From: Allobosea sp. AAP35
GTDB taxonomy: Bacteria > Pseudomonadota > Alphaproteobacteria > Rhizobiales > Beijerinckiaceae
NCBI RefSeq assembly: GCF_001295925.1
Contig: NZ_LJHQ01000028.1
Coordinates: 1-61,285 of the forward strand
Length of the DNA: 61,285 nt
Direction of reading: 5' to 3'
Every line of letters begins with the position of its first letter. Positions within the stretch are counted from its first letter, which is position 1. Shown here one piece after another: positions 8,556 to 17,576 of the stretch. Below the pieces are notes generated by a model. That model ran no database searches. It was not told the origin of the DNA and worked only from the letters and a program-made list of their open reading frames with translations. The position numbers were made by a program, and so were the translations under genes.

Positions 8556-8825
8556 ATGGCGACGATGACGATTTCCTTGCCCGACCCGATGAAGGAATGG
8601 ATCGAGGCGCAGATCAAGCAAGGTGAATATGCCAGCACGAGCGACTATGTCCGCGATCTGGTCCGGCGCGATCGCGAGCGGCGCTCTCATCCTGAACTGA
8701 CCCTGGCCGATCTGCAGCGCATCGTGGCGGAATCGCGCGCCAGCGGGATCAGTGACAAGACGCTGCCGGAGATCCTGGCACAGGCCAAACACGCTGCGGA
8801 GGTCAAGGCCGGCCGCAATGGCTGA
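8556..8825 (+). CDS. parD: Type II antitoxin, ParD/CopG-like
   Basis: This is an 89-residue ribbon-helix-helix antitoxin that should bind the operator upstream and neutralise the downstream ParE-like toxin. The N-terminal TMTISLPDPMKEWIEAQI strand-helix and GEYASTSDYVRDLVRRD are the ParD RHH signature. The C-terminal half is the toxin-binding tail. It has one of the strongest ribosome binding sites in the window (ACAAGGAGG) before the ATG at 8556. Its stop overlaps the toxin start by eight bases, the usual antitoxin-first arrangement. Confidence 0.9.
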   Translation: MATMTISLPDPMKEWIEAQIKQGEYASTSDYVRDLVRRDRERRSHPELTLADLQRIVAESRASGISDKTLPEILAQAKHAAEVKAGRNG

Positions 8826-9108
8826 TTTCGCTCTGACGAAGCGAGCCGAAGCCGATCTCTATGACCTCGCGCTGTTTGGTTACGAGCGGTTTGGCGAAGC
8901 GCAGGCAGAGGCTTACCTCGCCGAACTCGACCATGTTTTTAAGCTCTTGGCCGGCCAGCCTCGCATGGGCCGCCAAGCGGAGACGATCGCGCCCGGTGTC
9001 CGGCGGCACGACCATGGCTCGCACGTCATCCTCTATGAAGAGGCACCGTCGGGTGTCCGCATTCTGGCCATCGTCCATGCAAGCAGCGTAAGACGGCTGT
9101 CGCTTTAG
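8818..9108 (+). CDS. parE: Type II toxin, ParE/RelE family
   Basis: This is a 96-residue ParE/RelE-fold toxin; ParE members inhibit DNA gyrase. It shows LTKRAEADLYDLALFGYERFGEAQAEAYLAEL patterning (helical hairpin), then RMGRQAETIAPGVRRHDHGSHVILYEE and a final RILAIVHASSVRR strand. These are the hallmarks of ParE. The start at 8818 lies inside the last codons of parD (ATGGCTGA overlap), so expression is translationally coupled. Nothing suggests inactivation. Confidence 0.9.
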   Translation: MADFALTKRAEADLYDLALFGYERFGEAQAEAYLAELDHVFKLLAGQPRMGRQAETIAPGVRRHDHGSHVILYEEAPSGVRILAIVHASSVRRLSL

Positions 9109-9123
9109 GCCGCCCAACCGGCG

Positions 9124-10194
9124 CTACGAGAACGCCGCCTTCAGGTCGAGCGTGCCGACCTTGCCGATCGCCTCGTAATTGCGCTTCAGCCAGCGCCTGG
9201 CCGCCGCGCGGCCGATATCGCGCAGGCGCAGCAGGAAATCCCAGTCTGCGTTGAGCCGCGAGGAGGAGGTCATCTCCGCCAGCGGCGGGCCGCCATCGAT
9301 CCGGTGCATCAGCACGCGCTTGTACTCGTTCTTGTCGAGCTTGCCGCCATCGACCAGCCGGTTGACGAAGTCGATCGCGCGCAGTTCGCGCAGCAGCGAG
9401 GCGTTGAAGGTGATCTCGTTCAGCCGGTCCTGGATGTCGCGCGCCTTGGTCGGCAGGTCCTTGCGCAGCAGCGGATTGATCTGGACGAGCAGGATATCGT
9501 CGCCCGCCGCCTCGTAGAACAGCGGGAACAGCGCCGGATTGCCCATATAGCCGCCGTCCCAATAGGCCTCCTTGCCGATCTCGACCGCCTGGAACAGCAT
9601 CGGCAGGCAGGCCGAGGCCATCAGATGGTCGGCGGTCAGTTCCGGGCCGTTGAACAGCTTGATCTTGCCGGAGCGCACATTGGTCGCGGCGATAAACAGC
9701 TTCACCTGCGTGCAGGCGCGGACCTTGTCGAAATCGATCAGGTCGGCGATCACCCCGCGCAGCGGGTTGATGTTGAGCGGGTTGATGTCGTAGGGGCTCG
9801 CCACCTTCGAGAACATCTCGAACCAGATCATGCCCGGCGGCACGCCATTGGACCCGCCCCAGGCGCCGAGCATCGTGTCGATGAGCGAGCGCTCCGAGCC
9901 GCCATATTTGCCGTCGACGCTGATTGCTCGCCAGAACGCCTCGAGCTTGTCGCGGGCGCCGTCAATGCCGCCATCAATCCAGCCTTCGGCCAGCACCACC
10001 GCGTTCATTGCGCCCGCGCTGGTGCCCGACAGGGCCTCGATGGCAAGCCGCCCATCCTCGAGGATGGCGTCGAGCACGCCCCAGGTGAAGGCGCCATGCG
10101 CGCCCCCGCCCTGCAAGGCCAGCGAGATCGACTTCTGCGCCTTCGGGCCGGCGAGCCCGAGGACCGGAGAAGCCGCCTTCTTGCGCCCGGTCAC
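9124..10194 (-). CDS. Patatin-like phospholipase
   Basis: This is a 356-residue serine hydrolase of the patatin family (acyl hydrolase/phospholipase A). The oxyanion-hole motif GGGAHG is at residues 29-34. The nucleophile elbow GTSAG is at 57-61 with Ser59, and the catalytic Asp213 lies in WDGGYMGNP. The start codon is a GTG at 10194 that overlaps the stop of the upstream dehydrogenase gene by four bases (GTGA), so the two genes are one operon. In alphaproteobacteria this pairing with 3-hydroxybutyrate dehydrogenase suggests a role in lipid or polyhydroxybutyrate turnover. That link is inference from context. Confidence 0.88.
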   Translation of the reverse strand: MTGRKKAASPVLGLAGPKAQKSISLALQGGGAHGAFTWGVLDAILEDGRLAIEALSGTSAGAMNAVVLAEGWIDGGIDGARDKLEAFWRAISVDGKYGGSERSLIDTMLGAWGGSNGVPPGMIWFEMFSKVASPYDINPLNINPLRGVIADLIDFDKVRACTQVKLFIAATNVRSGKIKLFNGPELTADHLMASACLPMLFQAVEIGKEAYWDGGYMGNPALFPLFYEAAGDDILLVQINPLLRKDLPTKARDIQDRLNEITFNASLLRELRAIDFVNRLVDGGKLDKNEYKRVLMHRIDGGPPLAEMTSSSRLNADWDFLLRLRDIGRAAARRWLKRNYEAIGKVGTLDLKAAFS

Positions 10195-10976
10195 GCCGCG
10201 GTCCAGCCGCCATCCATCGGCAGGATGGTACCGGTGATGGACTTCGCGGCGTCAGTGCAGAGGAAAACGGCGAGCGCCGCGACCTGCTCGACCGTGACGA
10301 ACTCCTTGGTCGGCTGGGCGGTCAGCAGCACGTCGTTGATGACCTGCTCCTTGGTCAGCCCGCGTGCCTTCATCGTGTCGGGGATCTGCTTTTCGACCAG
10401 CGGCGTCCAGACATAGCCCGGCGCGATGGCGTTCACCGTAATGCCCTTGGTGGCGACTTCGAGCGCCACCGTCTTGGTCAACCCGGCAATTCCGTGCTTG
10501 GCGGCGACATAGGCCGATTTGAACGGCGAGGCGACGAAGGCATGCGCGGAGGCCGTGTTGATGATCCGGCCCCAGCCCTTCTCCTTCATCTTCGGCAGCG
10601 CGGCGCGCGTCGTGTGGAAGGCCGAGGACAGGTTGATCGCGATGATCTGGTCCCATTTCTCGATCGGGAACTCGTCGACCGGGGCGACATGCTGGATGCC
10701 GGCATTGTTGACCAGGATGTCGACCGCCCCGAACGCGGCCTCCCCCTGGGCGATGAAGCCGGCGATCTCGTCGGGCTTGGTCATGTCGGCTGAGGAGAAC
10801 AGAACCGTCACCCCGAACTCGGCAGCGAGATCAGCCCGGAGCTTCTCCGCCTCATCCGGCGGCAGGATGCCGTTGATCACAAGATGGGCGCCTTCCCTGG
10901 CCAGCGCCCTTGCATAGGCGAGCCCGATGCCCGAGGTGGAACCCGTGATGGCGGCAGCGCGGTCTTTGAGAAACAT
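10191..10976 (-). CDS. bdhA: D-3-hydroxybutyrate dehydrogenase (SDR)
   Basis: This is a 261-residue SDR that interconverts 3-hydroxybutyrate and acetoacetate with NAD, the last step in mobilising stored polyhydroxybutyrate. The TGSTSGIG cofactor motif is at residues 11-18 and NNAGIQHV at 90-97. The catalytic S143, Y156 and K160 are present. H145 and Q95 match positions that bind the carboxylate in characterised 3-hydroxybutyrate dehydrogenases. The ATG at 10976 is preferred over one at 10997 because the fold begins directly there. It leads a two-gene operon with the patatin-like hydrolase. It is divergent from zur. Confidence 0.87.
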   Translation of the reverse strand: MFLKDRAAAITGSTSGIGLAYARALAREGAHLVINGILPPDEAEKLRADLAAEFGVTVLFSSADMTKPDEIAGFIAQGEAAFGAVDILVNNAGIQHVAPVDEFPIEKWDQIIAINLSSAFHTTRAALPKMKEKGWGRIINTASAHAFVASPFKSAYVAAKHGIAGLTKTVALEVATKGITVNAIAPGYVWTPLVEKQIPDTMKARGLTKEQVINDVLLTAQPTKEFVTVEQVAALAVFLCTDAAKSITGTILPMDGGWTAA

Positions 10977-11116
10977 TGGCGTCAAGGCTCCTGACAATCG
11001 CTTGGAAAATGCTTAGGTTCGGGCGCAGCCAGGCAATGGCGCCATGATAGACAGCCATCACAGCAGCCTGAACAGGACACACCCGCACGTTGCCCGATGA
11101 CCCATTGCAACGCAAC

Positions 11117-11662
11117 ATGACGCCCATGCAGCCGCCGCACGCTCATAGCCATGCCGACCATGATCACTCCGCTCATGGCGAGGCCGGCTGCCGCCATGCA
11201 CATGACCACCGTGTCCATGCCGCCGAGGCACTGGCCCGGGCGGAGCGCATCTGCGCCGAGCGCGGGCTGCGGCTGACGCCGATCCGCGCCAAGGCGCTGG
11301 AGGCGCTGCATGCCGACCATCGCCCGGTCGGCGCCTATGATCTCGCCGACCGGATCTCGCCCGCGGGCGGGCGCCGCATCGCGCCGATCTCGATCTACCG
11401 CGCACTGGATTTCCTGGTCGAGCAGGGCTTCGTCCACCGGCTCTCCTCGCGCAACGCCTATGTCGCCTGCCTTCACGGCCATGGCGCGGACGAGGTCGTG
11501 GCCTTTCTGATCTGCGAGGCCTGTGGCGGCGTCGACGAGGATTCCTCGCCCGCGATGAAGAAGGCGGTGGCCGCCATCGCGCAGTCGCGGCAGTTCGTGC
11601 CTTCGCACCAGGTTGTCGAGATCGTCGGCCGTTGCGAGCATTGCCGGGCTGCGCAGACATGA
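11117..11662 (+). CDS. zur: Fur family zinc uptake regulator with His-rich N-terminus
   Basis: This is a 181-residue Fur-family repressor, most likely Zur. A winged-helix domain ([20 protein letters not shown], then [20 protein letters not shown]) is followed by the metal-binding dimerisation domain. That domain has the two structural zinc CxxC pairs CEAC and CEHC and the ACLHGH histidine motif. Ahead of the fold is an unusual extension with about eleven histidines in some thirty residues. No clear ribosome binding site decides the start: TTG at 11090, ATG at 11117 and ATG at 11126 are all in frame. It precedes ispG by only 28 bases. No zinc transporter genes lie nearby. Confidence 0.82.
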   Translation: MTPMQPPHAHSHADHDHSAHGEAGCRHAHDHRVHAAEALARAERICAERGLRLTPIRAKALEALHADHRPVGAYDLADRISPAGGRRIAPISIYRALDFLVEQGFVHRLSSRNAYVACLHGHGADEVVAFLICEACGGVDEDSSPAMKKAVAAIAQSRQFVPSHQVVEIVGRCEHCRAAQT

Positions 11663-11690
11663 CCGGATTCGACACGAGGGGGCACAGCCG

Positions 11691-12965
11691 ATGAACGAGC
11701 GGGCCTTTCCGGCGCTGACGGCGGAGCATTCCGGCCCGCTGGCGCGCCATCTTACCGTGCCTGTCATGGTCGGCAATGTGATGGTCGGTGGCGGCGCGCC
11801 GATCGTCGTCCAGTCGATGACCAACACCGACACCGCCGATATCGACGGAACCGTCGCCCAGGTCGCGGCCCTTGCCCGGCAGGGCTCGGAACTCGTCCGC
11901 ATCACGGTGGACCGCGACGAGGCCGCCGCCGCCGTGCCGAAGATTCGCGAGCGGCTCGACCGGATCGGCATCGACGTGCCGCTGATCGGCGATTTCCACT
12001 ATATCGGCCACAAGCTTCTGGCTGACCACCCGGCCTGCGCGGAAGCCCTGGCGAAATACCGCATCAACCCCGGCAATGTCGGCTTCAAGGACAAGAAGGA
12101 CCGCCAGTTCGGGCAAATCGTCGAACTCGCGATCCGCCACGGCAAGACGGTGCGGATCGGCGCCAACTGGGGCTCGCTCGACCAGGAACTGCTGACCGCG
12201 CTGATGGACGAGAACGCCCTTCAGCCCCGCCCGCTCGACGCCCGCGCCATCATGCGCGAGGCGATGGTGCAGTCGGCCCTGCATTCGGCGGTCCGTGCCG
12301 AGGAGATCGGGCTGGGCCGCGACAGGATCATTCTCTCGGCCAAGGTCTCGGGCGTGCAGGATCTGATCACCGTCTACCGCATGCTGGCGCGCCGCTCGAA
12401 CTACGCCATCCATCTGGGCCTCACCGAGGCTGGCATGGGCTCCAAGGGCATCGTCGCCTCCTCGGCTGCGCTCGGCGTGCTGCTGCAGGAGGGCATCGGC
12501 GACACGATCCGCTTCTCGCTGACGCCCGAGCCCGGCGGCGACCGCACGCTCGAGGTCAAGGCAGCTCAAGAGCTGCTCCAGACCATGGGCTTCCGCGCCT
12601 TCCTGCCCCAGGTCGCCGCCTGTCCCGGCTGCGGCCGCACCACCTCGACCGTCTTCCAGCAACTGGCCCTCGACATCCAGGACTGGATCGCAGCCTCGAT
12701 GCCTGCCTGGAAGACGCGCTACCCTGGCGTCGAAAGCCTGAACGTCGCGGTGATGGGCTGCATCGTCAACGGACCCGGCGAGTCCAAGCATGCCGATATC
12801 GGCATCTCGCTGCCCGGCACCGGCGAGGAGCCAACCGCACCGGTCTTCGTCGACGGCAAGAAGGTCAAGACCTTGCGAGGGCCCGGCATCGCCACCGAAT
12901 TCAAGGCGATGGTCGATGATTATGTGGCGCGACGCTACGGCGGGCGCAGCGATGCGGCCGAGTGA
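11691..12965 (+). CDS. ispG: 4-hydroxy-3-methylbut-2-enyl-diphosphate synthase (flavodoxin-dependent)
   Basis: This is a 424-residue IspG/GcpE, which converts MEcPP to HMBPP in the non-mevalonate isoprenoid pathway using a 4Fe-4S cluster. The N-terminal TIM-barrel half begins with [20 protein letters not shown]. The cluster cysteines appear as CPGCGR near residue 310 and GCIVNGPGE near 357. The length fits the bacterial single-piece form. The ATG at 11691 follows an AGGGGGC site. It may be cotranscribed with zur just upstream. Confidence 0.95.
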   Translation: MNERAFPALTAEHSGPLARHLTVPVMVGNVMVGGGAPIVVQSMTNTDTADIDGTVAQVAALARQGSELVRITVDRDEAAAAVPKIRERLDRIGIDVPLIGDFHYIGHKLLADHPACAEALAKYRINPGNVGFKDKKDRQFGQIVELAIRHGKTVRIGANWGSLDQELLTALMDENALQPRPLDARAIMREAMVQSALHSAVRAEEIGLGRDRIILSAKVSGVQDLITVYRMLARRSNYAIHLGLTEAGMGSKGIVASSAALGVLLQEGIGDTIRFSLTPEPGGDRTLEVKAAQELLQTMGFRAFLPQVAACPGCGRTTSTVFQQLALDIQDWIAASMPAWKTRYPGVESLNVAVMGCIVNGPGESKHADIGISLPGTGEEPTAPVFVDGKKVKTLRGPGIATEFKAMVDDYVARRYGGRSDAAE

Positions 12966-13085
12966 AACTGTCCATTCGCGCGACGTGACCTTGTCCTGAA
13001 AGCATGACAGTGCCTTTGCGCGCTCCCGGCAGTGTGCTAGAGGCCCCGGCCTTCCGCTGCTCTGCAGCGCGCGCGGAGAACCCCT

Positions 13086-15077
13086 ATGGGGCATGACCAG
13101 ACGAATCCCCCGACCCATGGCGCGGAGGATTCCCGTTTCGGCCTGGACGACGGACATCCCAGCCCCGCCAAGCACAGTCACGGCAGTTACGCCGCGCTGG
13201 CGCTGGGCGCGCTCGGCGTCGTCTATGGCGATATCGGCACCAGCCCGCTCTACGCGCTACGCGAAACCGTGCTGGCCGCCACCGGCGCCGCCGCAGGCGG
13301 GCATGGCGGGGCGATCGACATCGCCCTGACAACGCCGGTCCCGCGCGAGGTCATTATCGGCGTTTTGTCGCTGATCCTGTGGTCGCTCGTCATCGTCGTC
13401 ACCCTGAAATATGTCGTGCTGCTGCTGTCGGCCGACAACAATGGCGAGGGTGGTACGCTGACGCTCGTCGCCCTGGCGCAGCGTGCGCTCGGGCGCATGC
13501 GTGGCGGCGTCGTGCTTTTCCTCGGCATGGCGGGCGCGGCGCTGTTTTACGGCGACGCGGTGATCACGCCCGCGATCTCGGTTCTGTCGGCGGTGGAGGG
13601 CATCAAGCTCGTCACACCGGCCTTGAACGACTATGTCGTGATGATAGCCTCGGGCATTCTGATCGCGCTCTTCCTGGTTCAGAGCCGCGGCACCGCCAAG
13701 GTCGCCAATTTCTTCGGACCGATCATGATGGTCTGGTTCCTCACCCTGGCGGGCCTGGGCATCTATCATATCGCCGACGATGTCGGCGTCTTCGCCTCGA
13801 TCAACCCCTATTGGGGCGCGCGCTTCTTCTTCGACCATCCGGGCGTGTCACTGGCCGTCCTTGGCTCGGTTTGTCTGGCCGTCACGGGCGCCGAGGCGCT
13901 CTATGCCGATATGGGCCATTTCGGTCGCGGCCCGATCCGCAGCGCCTGGATCTGGATGGTGTTTCCGGCGCTGTGGCTGAACTATCTCGGCCAGGGCGCG
14001 CTGATCCTGTCGGACCCCACCGCGATCGACAACCCGTTCTACAAGCTCGCGCCCAAGGGCTTCATCCTGCCTCTCGTGGTCATGGCGACGATCGCGACGA
14101 TCATCGCCAGCCAGGCCGTGATCACCGGCGCCTTCTCGCTGACCCGGCAGGCGATCCAGCTCGGGCTGCTGCCGCGCCTTGAAATCCGCCACACCTCGGA
14201 GACCACCTCGGGACAGATCTTCATCCCGCGCATCAACATCATGCTGCTGATCGTGGTCCTGCTGCTGGTCTGGACCTTCCGGTCCTCGTCCAACCTGTCG
14301 CACGCCTATGGCATCTCGGTCTTCGGCGCGATGGTGGTCGATTCGCTGCTGGCTTTCATCGTGATCTGGAAGGGCTGGCGCTGGTCGCTGCTGGCGACGC
14401 TGGCCGTCGTCACGCCGTTCCTGATCATCGACGTCGCCTTCTTCGCGGCCAACATGCTCAAGCTGTTCAGCGGCGGCTATGTCCCGGTCTTGCTCGCAGT
14501 CGTCCTCGTCGTCTTGATGTGGACCTGGGTGCGCGGCACCAAGATCCTGTTCGACAAGACCCGCAAGACCGATGTCCCGCTGCTCGAGCTCGTCGGCATG
14601 CTCTCCAAGAGCCCGCCCTACCGGGTCAAGGGCATGGCGGTGTTCCTCACCAGCGACCCCGAGACGGCCCCCGCCTCGCTGCTGCACAACCTCAAGCACA
14701 ACAAGGTCCTGCACGAGCGCAATGTCGTCTTGACCGTGCGCTCGGCCGATACGCCCCGCATCGCCGAGGAGGAGCGCGTCCGCCTCTCGCGCATCACGGA
14801 CGATTTCTGGCGGGTCGATCTGGTCTATGGCTACATGGAGAGCCCCAACGTCCCCAAGGGGCTGGCGATCCTGCGCAAGCAGGGCTTCAAGTTCGACATC
14901 ATGTCGACCTCGTTCTTCCTGTCGCGCCGCTCGATCAAGGCTTCGCCGCAATCGGGCATGCCAGCCTGGCAGGACAGCTTCTACATCTCGCTGACCAAGA
15001 GCGCGACCGACGCCACGAGCTTCTTCCAGATCCCCACCGGCCGGGTGGTCGAGGTTGGGACGCAGGTCACGGTCTGA
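13086..15077 (+). CDS. kup: Low-affinity potassium transport system protein Kup
   Basis: This is a 663-residue inner-membrane K+ uptake protein of the KUP/HAK/KT family. The family signature [17 protein letters not shown] is near residues 44-60. About twelve hydrophobic helices follow, ending near residue 480, and then a cytoplasmic C-terminal domain of roughly 180 residues. Full length for the family. The N-terminal 35 residues are hydrophilic and His/Pro-rich. It is monocistronic and is followed by a palindromic repeat. Together with the CPA2 antiporter, the window carries two separate K+ systems. Confidence 0.95.
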   Translation: MGHDQTNPPTHGAEDSRFGLDDGHPSPAKHSHGSYAALALGALGVVYGDIGTSPLYALRETVLAATGAAAGGHGGAIDIALTTPVPREVIIGVLSLILWSLVIVVTLKYVVLLLSADNNGEGGTLTLVALAQRALGRMRGGVVLFLGMAGAALFYGDAVITPAISVLSAVEGIKLVTPALNDYVVMIASGILIALFLVQSRGTAKVANFFGPIMMVWFLTLAGLGIYHIADDVGVFASINPYWGARFFFDHPGVSLAVLGSVCLAVTGAEALYADMGHFGRGPIRSAWIWMVFPALWLNYLGQGALILSDPTAIDNPFYKLAPKGFILPLVVMATIATIIASQAVITGAFSLTRQAIQLGLLPRLEIRHTSETTSGQIFIPRINIMLLIVVLLLVWTFRSSSNLSHAYGISVFGAMVVDSLLAFIVIWKGWRWSLLATLAVVTPFLIIDVAFFAANMLKLFSGGYVPVLLAVVLVVLMWTWVRGTKILFDKTRKTDVPLLELVGMLSKSPPYRVKGMAVFLTSDPETAPASLLHNLKHNKVLHERNVVLTVRSADTPRIAEEERVRLSRITDDFWRVDLVYGYMESPNVPKGLAILRKQGFKFDIMSTSFFLSRRSIKASPQSGMPAWQDSFYISLTKSATDATSFFQIPTGRVVEVGTQVTV

Positions 15078-15088
15078 GGCTCATCCGT

Positions 15089-15161
15089 CATTGCGAGCGC
15101 AGCGAAGCAATCCGGAGCCACCGCACGACATCTCCTGGATTGCTTCGCTGCGCTCGCAATG
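15089..15161. repeat. Type C intergenic palindromic repeat
   Basis: A perfect long inverted repeat has outer arms beginning CATTGCGAGCGCAGCGAAGC and ending in the exact complement. It lies between the convergent kup and EamA genes and could act as a bidirectional terminator. Confidence 0.85.
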
Positions 15162-15180
15162 GCGCAGGAGCGGGCAGGTC

Positions 15181-16113
15181 TCAATCGATCCGCGCCGCCG
15201 CCTGGGGTATCTTCCGTACCCGCTCGCGATAAAGCAGGTACAGGCCCGACGCGATCACGATGCCAGCGCCGACAAACGTCCAGCGATCGGGAAACTGGCC
15301 GAAGACGAACCAGCCGAGCAGAATCATCCAGACGATCTGCGAATAGATGAAGGGCGCCAGAACGGTGGCCGGCGCGAGCCGATGGGCCAGGATCAGCAGC
15401 CAATGCCCGAAACCGCCCAGGAGCCCGGTGCCGAGCATGATCGCCCAGACCAAGGGGGACTGCGGCGTCGTCCAGAAGAACGGGATCAACGGCAGCATGC
15501 CGATCGTGCCGGCGACGCCCGAATAGACCATCGTCGTCTCGGGCGGGTCGAAAGCCGCCAGCTGCCGCGTCGCCAGCGCATAGAAGCTGTAGCAGATGCA
15601 GCCGAAGACGCTGAGAATGGCCGCCGGATGCATCCCGCCGAAGCCCGGCCGGGTGATCACCAGCACCCCCAGAAATCCGACCGCGATCGCCGCCAGCCGC
15701 CGCGGGCCTGGCCACTCGCCCAGCAGCGGGCCGGCGACCAGCGCCACCAGGAGCGGACCCGCGAACATGATCGAGACCGTCTCGGCGAGCTGGAGATATT
15801 TGATCGCGATGAAATTCAGGATCGTCGATCCCAGCAGCAGCAGCGAGCGCACGCCCTGCAGCACCGGGCGCTTCGTGCGCAGCACGCCCGGATGGCTCCA
15901 GGGGTTGAGCAGCATCAGCACCAGCACCATGCTGCCGGCATAGCGCGCAAACACGGCCTGCACCGGGTCCATATGGTCCGACAGCCATTTCGCGCTGGCA
16001 TCGAGCAGGGCGAAGAACAGCACAGCGCCACAAATCAGCCCGATCGCGATCAGACGGGAGCGGCGGGTTTCCGGGAGATGGGATGAGGCGGCGGCCAAGG
16101 CGGCTCCCGTCAT
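15181..16113 (-). CDS. DMT family transporter (EamA domains)
   Basis: This is a 310-residue inner-membrane permease of the drug/metabolite transporter superfamily. About ten hydrophobic helices arranged as two EamA repeats are visible, with the characteristic DPVQAVFARYAGSM segment after helix 1-2. The N-terminus is short and Ala-rich, and the C-terminus is cytoplasmic and basic. It is convergent with kup. The substrate is unknown, since members export amino acids, nucleobases or other metabolites. Confidence 0.85.
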   Translation of the reverse strand: MTGAALAAASSHLPETRRSRLIAIGLICGAVLFFALLDASAKWLSDHMDPVQAVFARYAGSMVLVLMLLNPWSHPGVLRTKRPVLQGVRSLLLLGSTILNFIAIKYLQLAETVSIMFAGPLLVALVAGPLLGEWPGPRRLAAIAVGFLGVLVITRPGFGGMHPAAILSVFGCICYSFYALATRQLAAFDPPETTMVYSGVAGTIGMLPLIPFFWTTPQSPLVWAIMLGTGLLGGFGHWLLILAHRLAPATVLAPFIYSQIVWMILLGWFVFGQFPDRWTFVGAGIVIASGLYLLYRERVRKIPQAAARID

Positions 16114-16232
16114 GCGCGGGGAGAATGACGCTGGCAGAATTAAACGATTTTCCGCCCCTGACCAGCGGTTGAGCGCATGAGGTCCATGCGCCCGTCAGGG
16201 CATGAATTTGATGATTTCGTCTGGAAGCACTG

Positions 16233-16318
16233 CGTCATCCCGGACAAGCCGCCCTCGGGTCCGGCCTTTGGCCGGCCCAAGGCTCAGGCTCGGCGGCGCA
16301 GCCGAGATCCATCATAGA
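16233..16318. repeat. Degenerate type A intergenic repeat
   Basis: The 5' part CGTCATCCCGGACAAG and an inner GATCCATCAT match the type A repeat family, but the second arm is missing. It also contains a local GGCCTTTGGCCGGCC hairpin. It occupies the gap between the EamA and MarR genes. Confidence 0.6.
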
Positions 16319-16333
16319 GCTCGGAGGCCGGCA

Positions 16334-16816
16334 TCAGGCGTCGCTGTCGATCTCGTCGCCATCGCCATCGGCATCGTCGACCTCGACACCGGCCTTCGAC
16401 AGACCCTTGGCGGCCTTGCGCAGCAGCCGGCGAAGCTGCTTGCGCTCCTTGCCGTCGAGCTTGTCGAGCAGCTCTTCCTCGACCTGGTTCCAGACCGCAT
16501 CGAGCGCCAGCGCGGTCTTCTGGCCTGTCTCGGTCAGCGCAACCTGCACCAGCCGCCCGTCGCGGCCACCACCCTCGCGCGTCACCAGCCCCTGCAGCGA
16601 CAGCCGCCCGATGGTCTTGGAGACGGTCGGCGGCTTGACGCGCAGCAGCGTCGCAAGCTCGCCCATCGTCATCGGCGCCGGCTGCAGCGCCTTCAGCGCC
16701 TGCTCCTGGCCGGGAAACAGACCCAGTGCGTTCAGTCGCTCGCCCATCCGTGCACGATGCAGCCGTGCCGTCACGAGCAGGGCCCGGCCGACGCTCTTTT
16801 CGAGTGCCTTGGTCAT
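16334..16816 (-). CDS. MarR family transcriptional regulator
   Basis: This is a 160-residue winged-helix regulator. The core helix-turn-helix and wing (MTMGELATLLRVKPPTVSKTIGRLSLQGLVTREGGG region, residues about 50-85) are typical of MarR. A C-terminal dimerisation helix rich in Arg/Lys follows, and then an acidic tail. I prefer the ATG at 16816, preceded by GAGGA with good spacing, over the upstream starts to 16996. Those would overlap the oxidoreductase gene. It lies downstream of an oxidoreductase/amidohydrolase group and could regulate it, but that is only a neighbourhood argument. Confidence 0.8.
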   Translation of the reverse strand: MTKALEKSVGRALLVTARLHRARMGERLNALGLFPGQEQALKALQPAPMTMGELATLLRVKPPTVSKTIGRLSLQGLVTREGGGRDGRLVQVALTETGQKTALALDAVWNQVEEELLDKLDGKERKQLRRLLRKAAKGLSKAGVEVDDADGDGDEIDSDA

Positions 16817-16992
16817 CTCGCGCGGTCCTCGGCTCGTCTCGGGCTCGATCGTGGTCTTGGGCAATGTCTTGTTCTGGGTCAGGTCGGAAACTCGGTCCAC
16901 AGCTCGATCCTTATGCGGATCAGGAAGTTTTTTCGCCGGCTGCCTGTTCGCCTGCCGAGATAACAGCATGATGACGGTTCCGCGCGCAACCG

Positions 16993-17574
16993 TCACAGGT
17001 GGCGCATCTTTTCCCCGATCAACGCGAGGAAGGCGGCCCGGCTGTCAGGCGTCGCCCGGTTCATGTCGTAATGCGCGTGATAGCGCGGCCGCGCCGTGGG
17101 GTGGCAGACCGCCCGCAGCACCCGGCAGACAGCCTTGCGCGGCGGATCGCCCATCAGCAGCGCCCGCCAGCGCGAACCGCCATAGGTCGTCACCGCCGCC
17201 AGCCTGCGAATGTTCCAGAGATTGGGCCGCACCTTGCCATCGACCAGCTTGAACGAGATTCCGGGCAGGAAGACGCGGTCGAAGAAGCCCTTGAGAATCG
17301 CCGGATAGCCGAAATTCCAGACCGGGAAGCACAAAACCAGCGCCTCGGCCGCCTGCAAGCGCGCGACATAAGAAGCGACTGGGAGCGTGTTGCTGTCGAG
17401 ATCATGATAGCCGAGGCGCTCCGCCCGGCTCAGCACGGCGTCGAAACCTTCCGCATAGAGGTCGCAATCATCGACCTCGTGCCCCGCTGCCGCCAGCCCC
17501 TCGATCACCGCGGCATGCAGCGCCGCGCCATAGCTCTCCGGGTTGGGATGGGCATAGAGGACCAGCACCCGCAT
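16993..17574 (-). CDS. NAD(P)H-dependent flavin oxidoreductase (flavodoxin-like fold)
   Basis: This is a 193-residue flavodoxin-fold oxidoreductase of the NAD(P)H:quinone oxidoreductase/YwrO group. The N-terminal VLVLYAHPNPESYGAALH is the FMN-phosphate loop signature. LVLCFPVWNFGYPAILKGFF at about residues 79-98 is the second flavin-contact loop, and TYGGSRW follows. The gene follows the FAD oxidase gene by two bases, so they are cotranscribed. A two-electron reductase next to an oxidase and a deaminase-like hydrolase suggests a shared catabolic pathway. Confidence 0.85.
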   Translation of the reverse strand: MRVLVLYAHPNPESYGAALHAAVIEGLAAAGHEVDDCDLYAEGFDAVLSRAERLGYHDLDSNTLPVASYVARLQAAEALVLCFPVWNFGYPAILKGFFDRVFLPGISFKLVDGKVRPNLWNIRRLAAVTTYGGSRWRALLMGDPPRKAVCRVLRAVCHPTARPRYHAHYDMNRATPDSRAAFLALIGEKMRHL

Positions 17575-17576
17575 CC

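Noticed and set aside
11040..11116. Zur-binding site ahead of zur
   Set aside because: A GTTGC...GCAAC pair is visible, but it does not resemble the AT-rich palindromic Zur boxes I know, so no site is claimed.
10982..13181. Long minus-strand open frame of about 700 codons opposite zur and ispG
   Set aside because: It is the antisense shadow of two well-supported genes in GC-rich DNA; its translation is low-complexity His/Arg/Asp/Gly sequence with no family motif.
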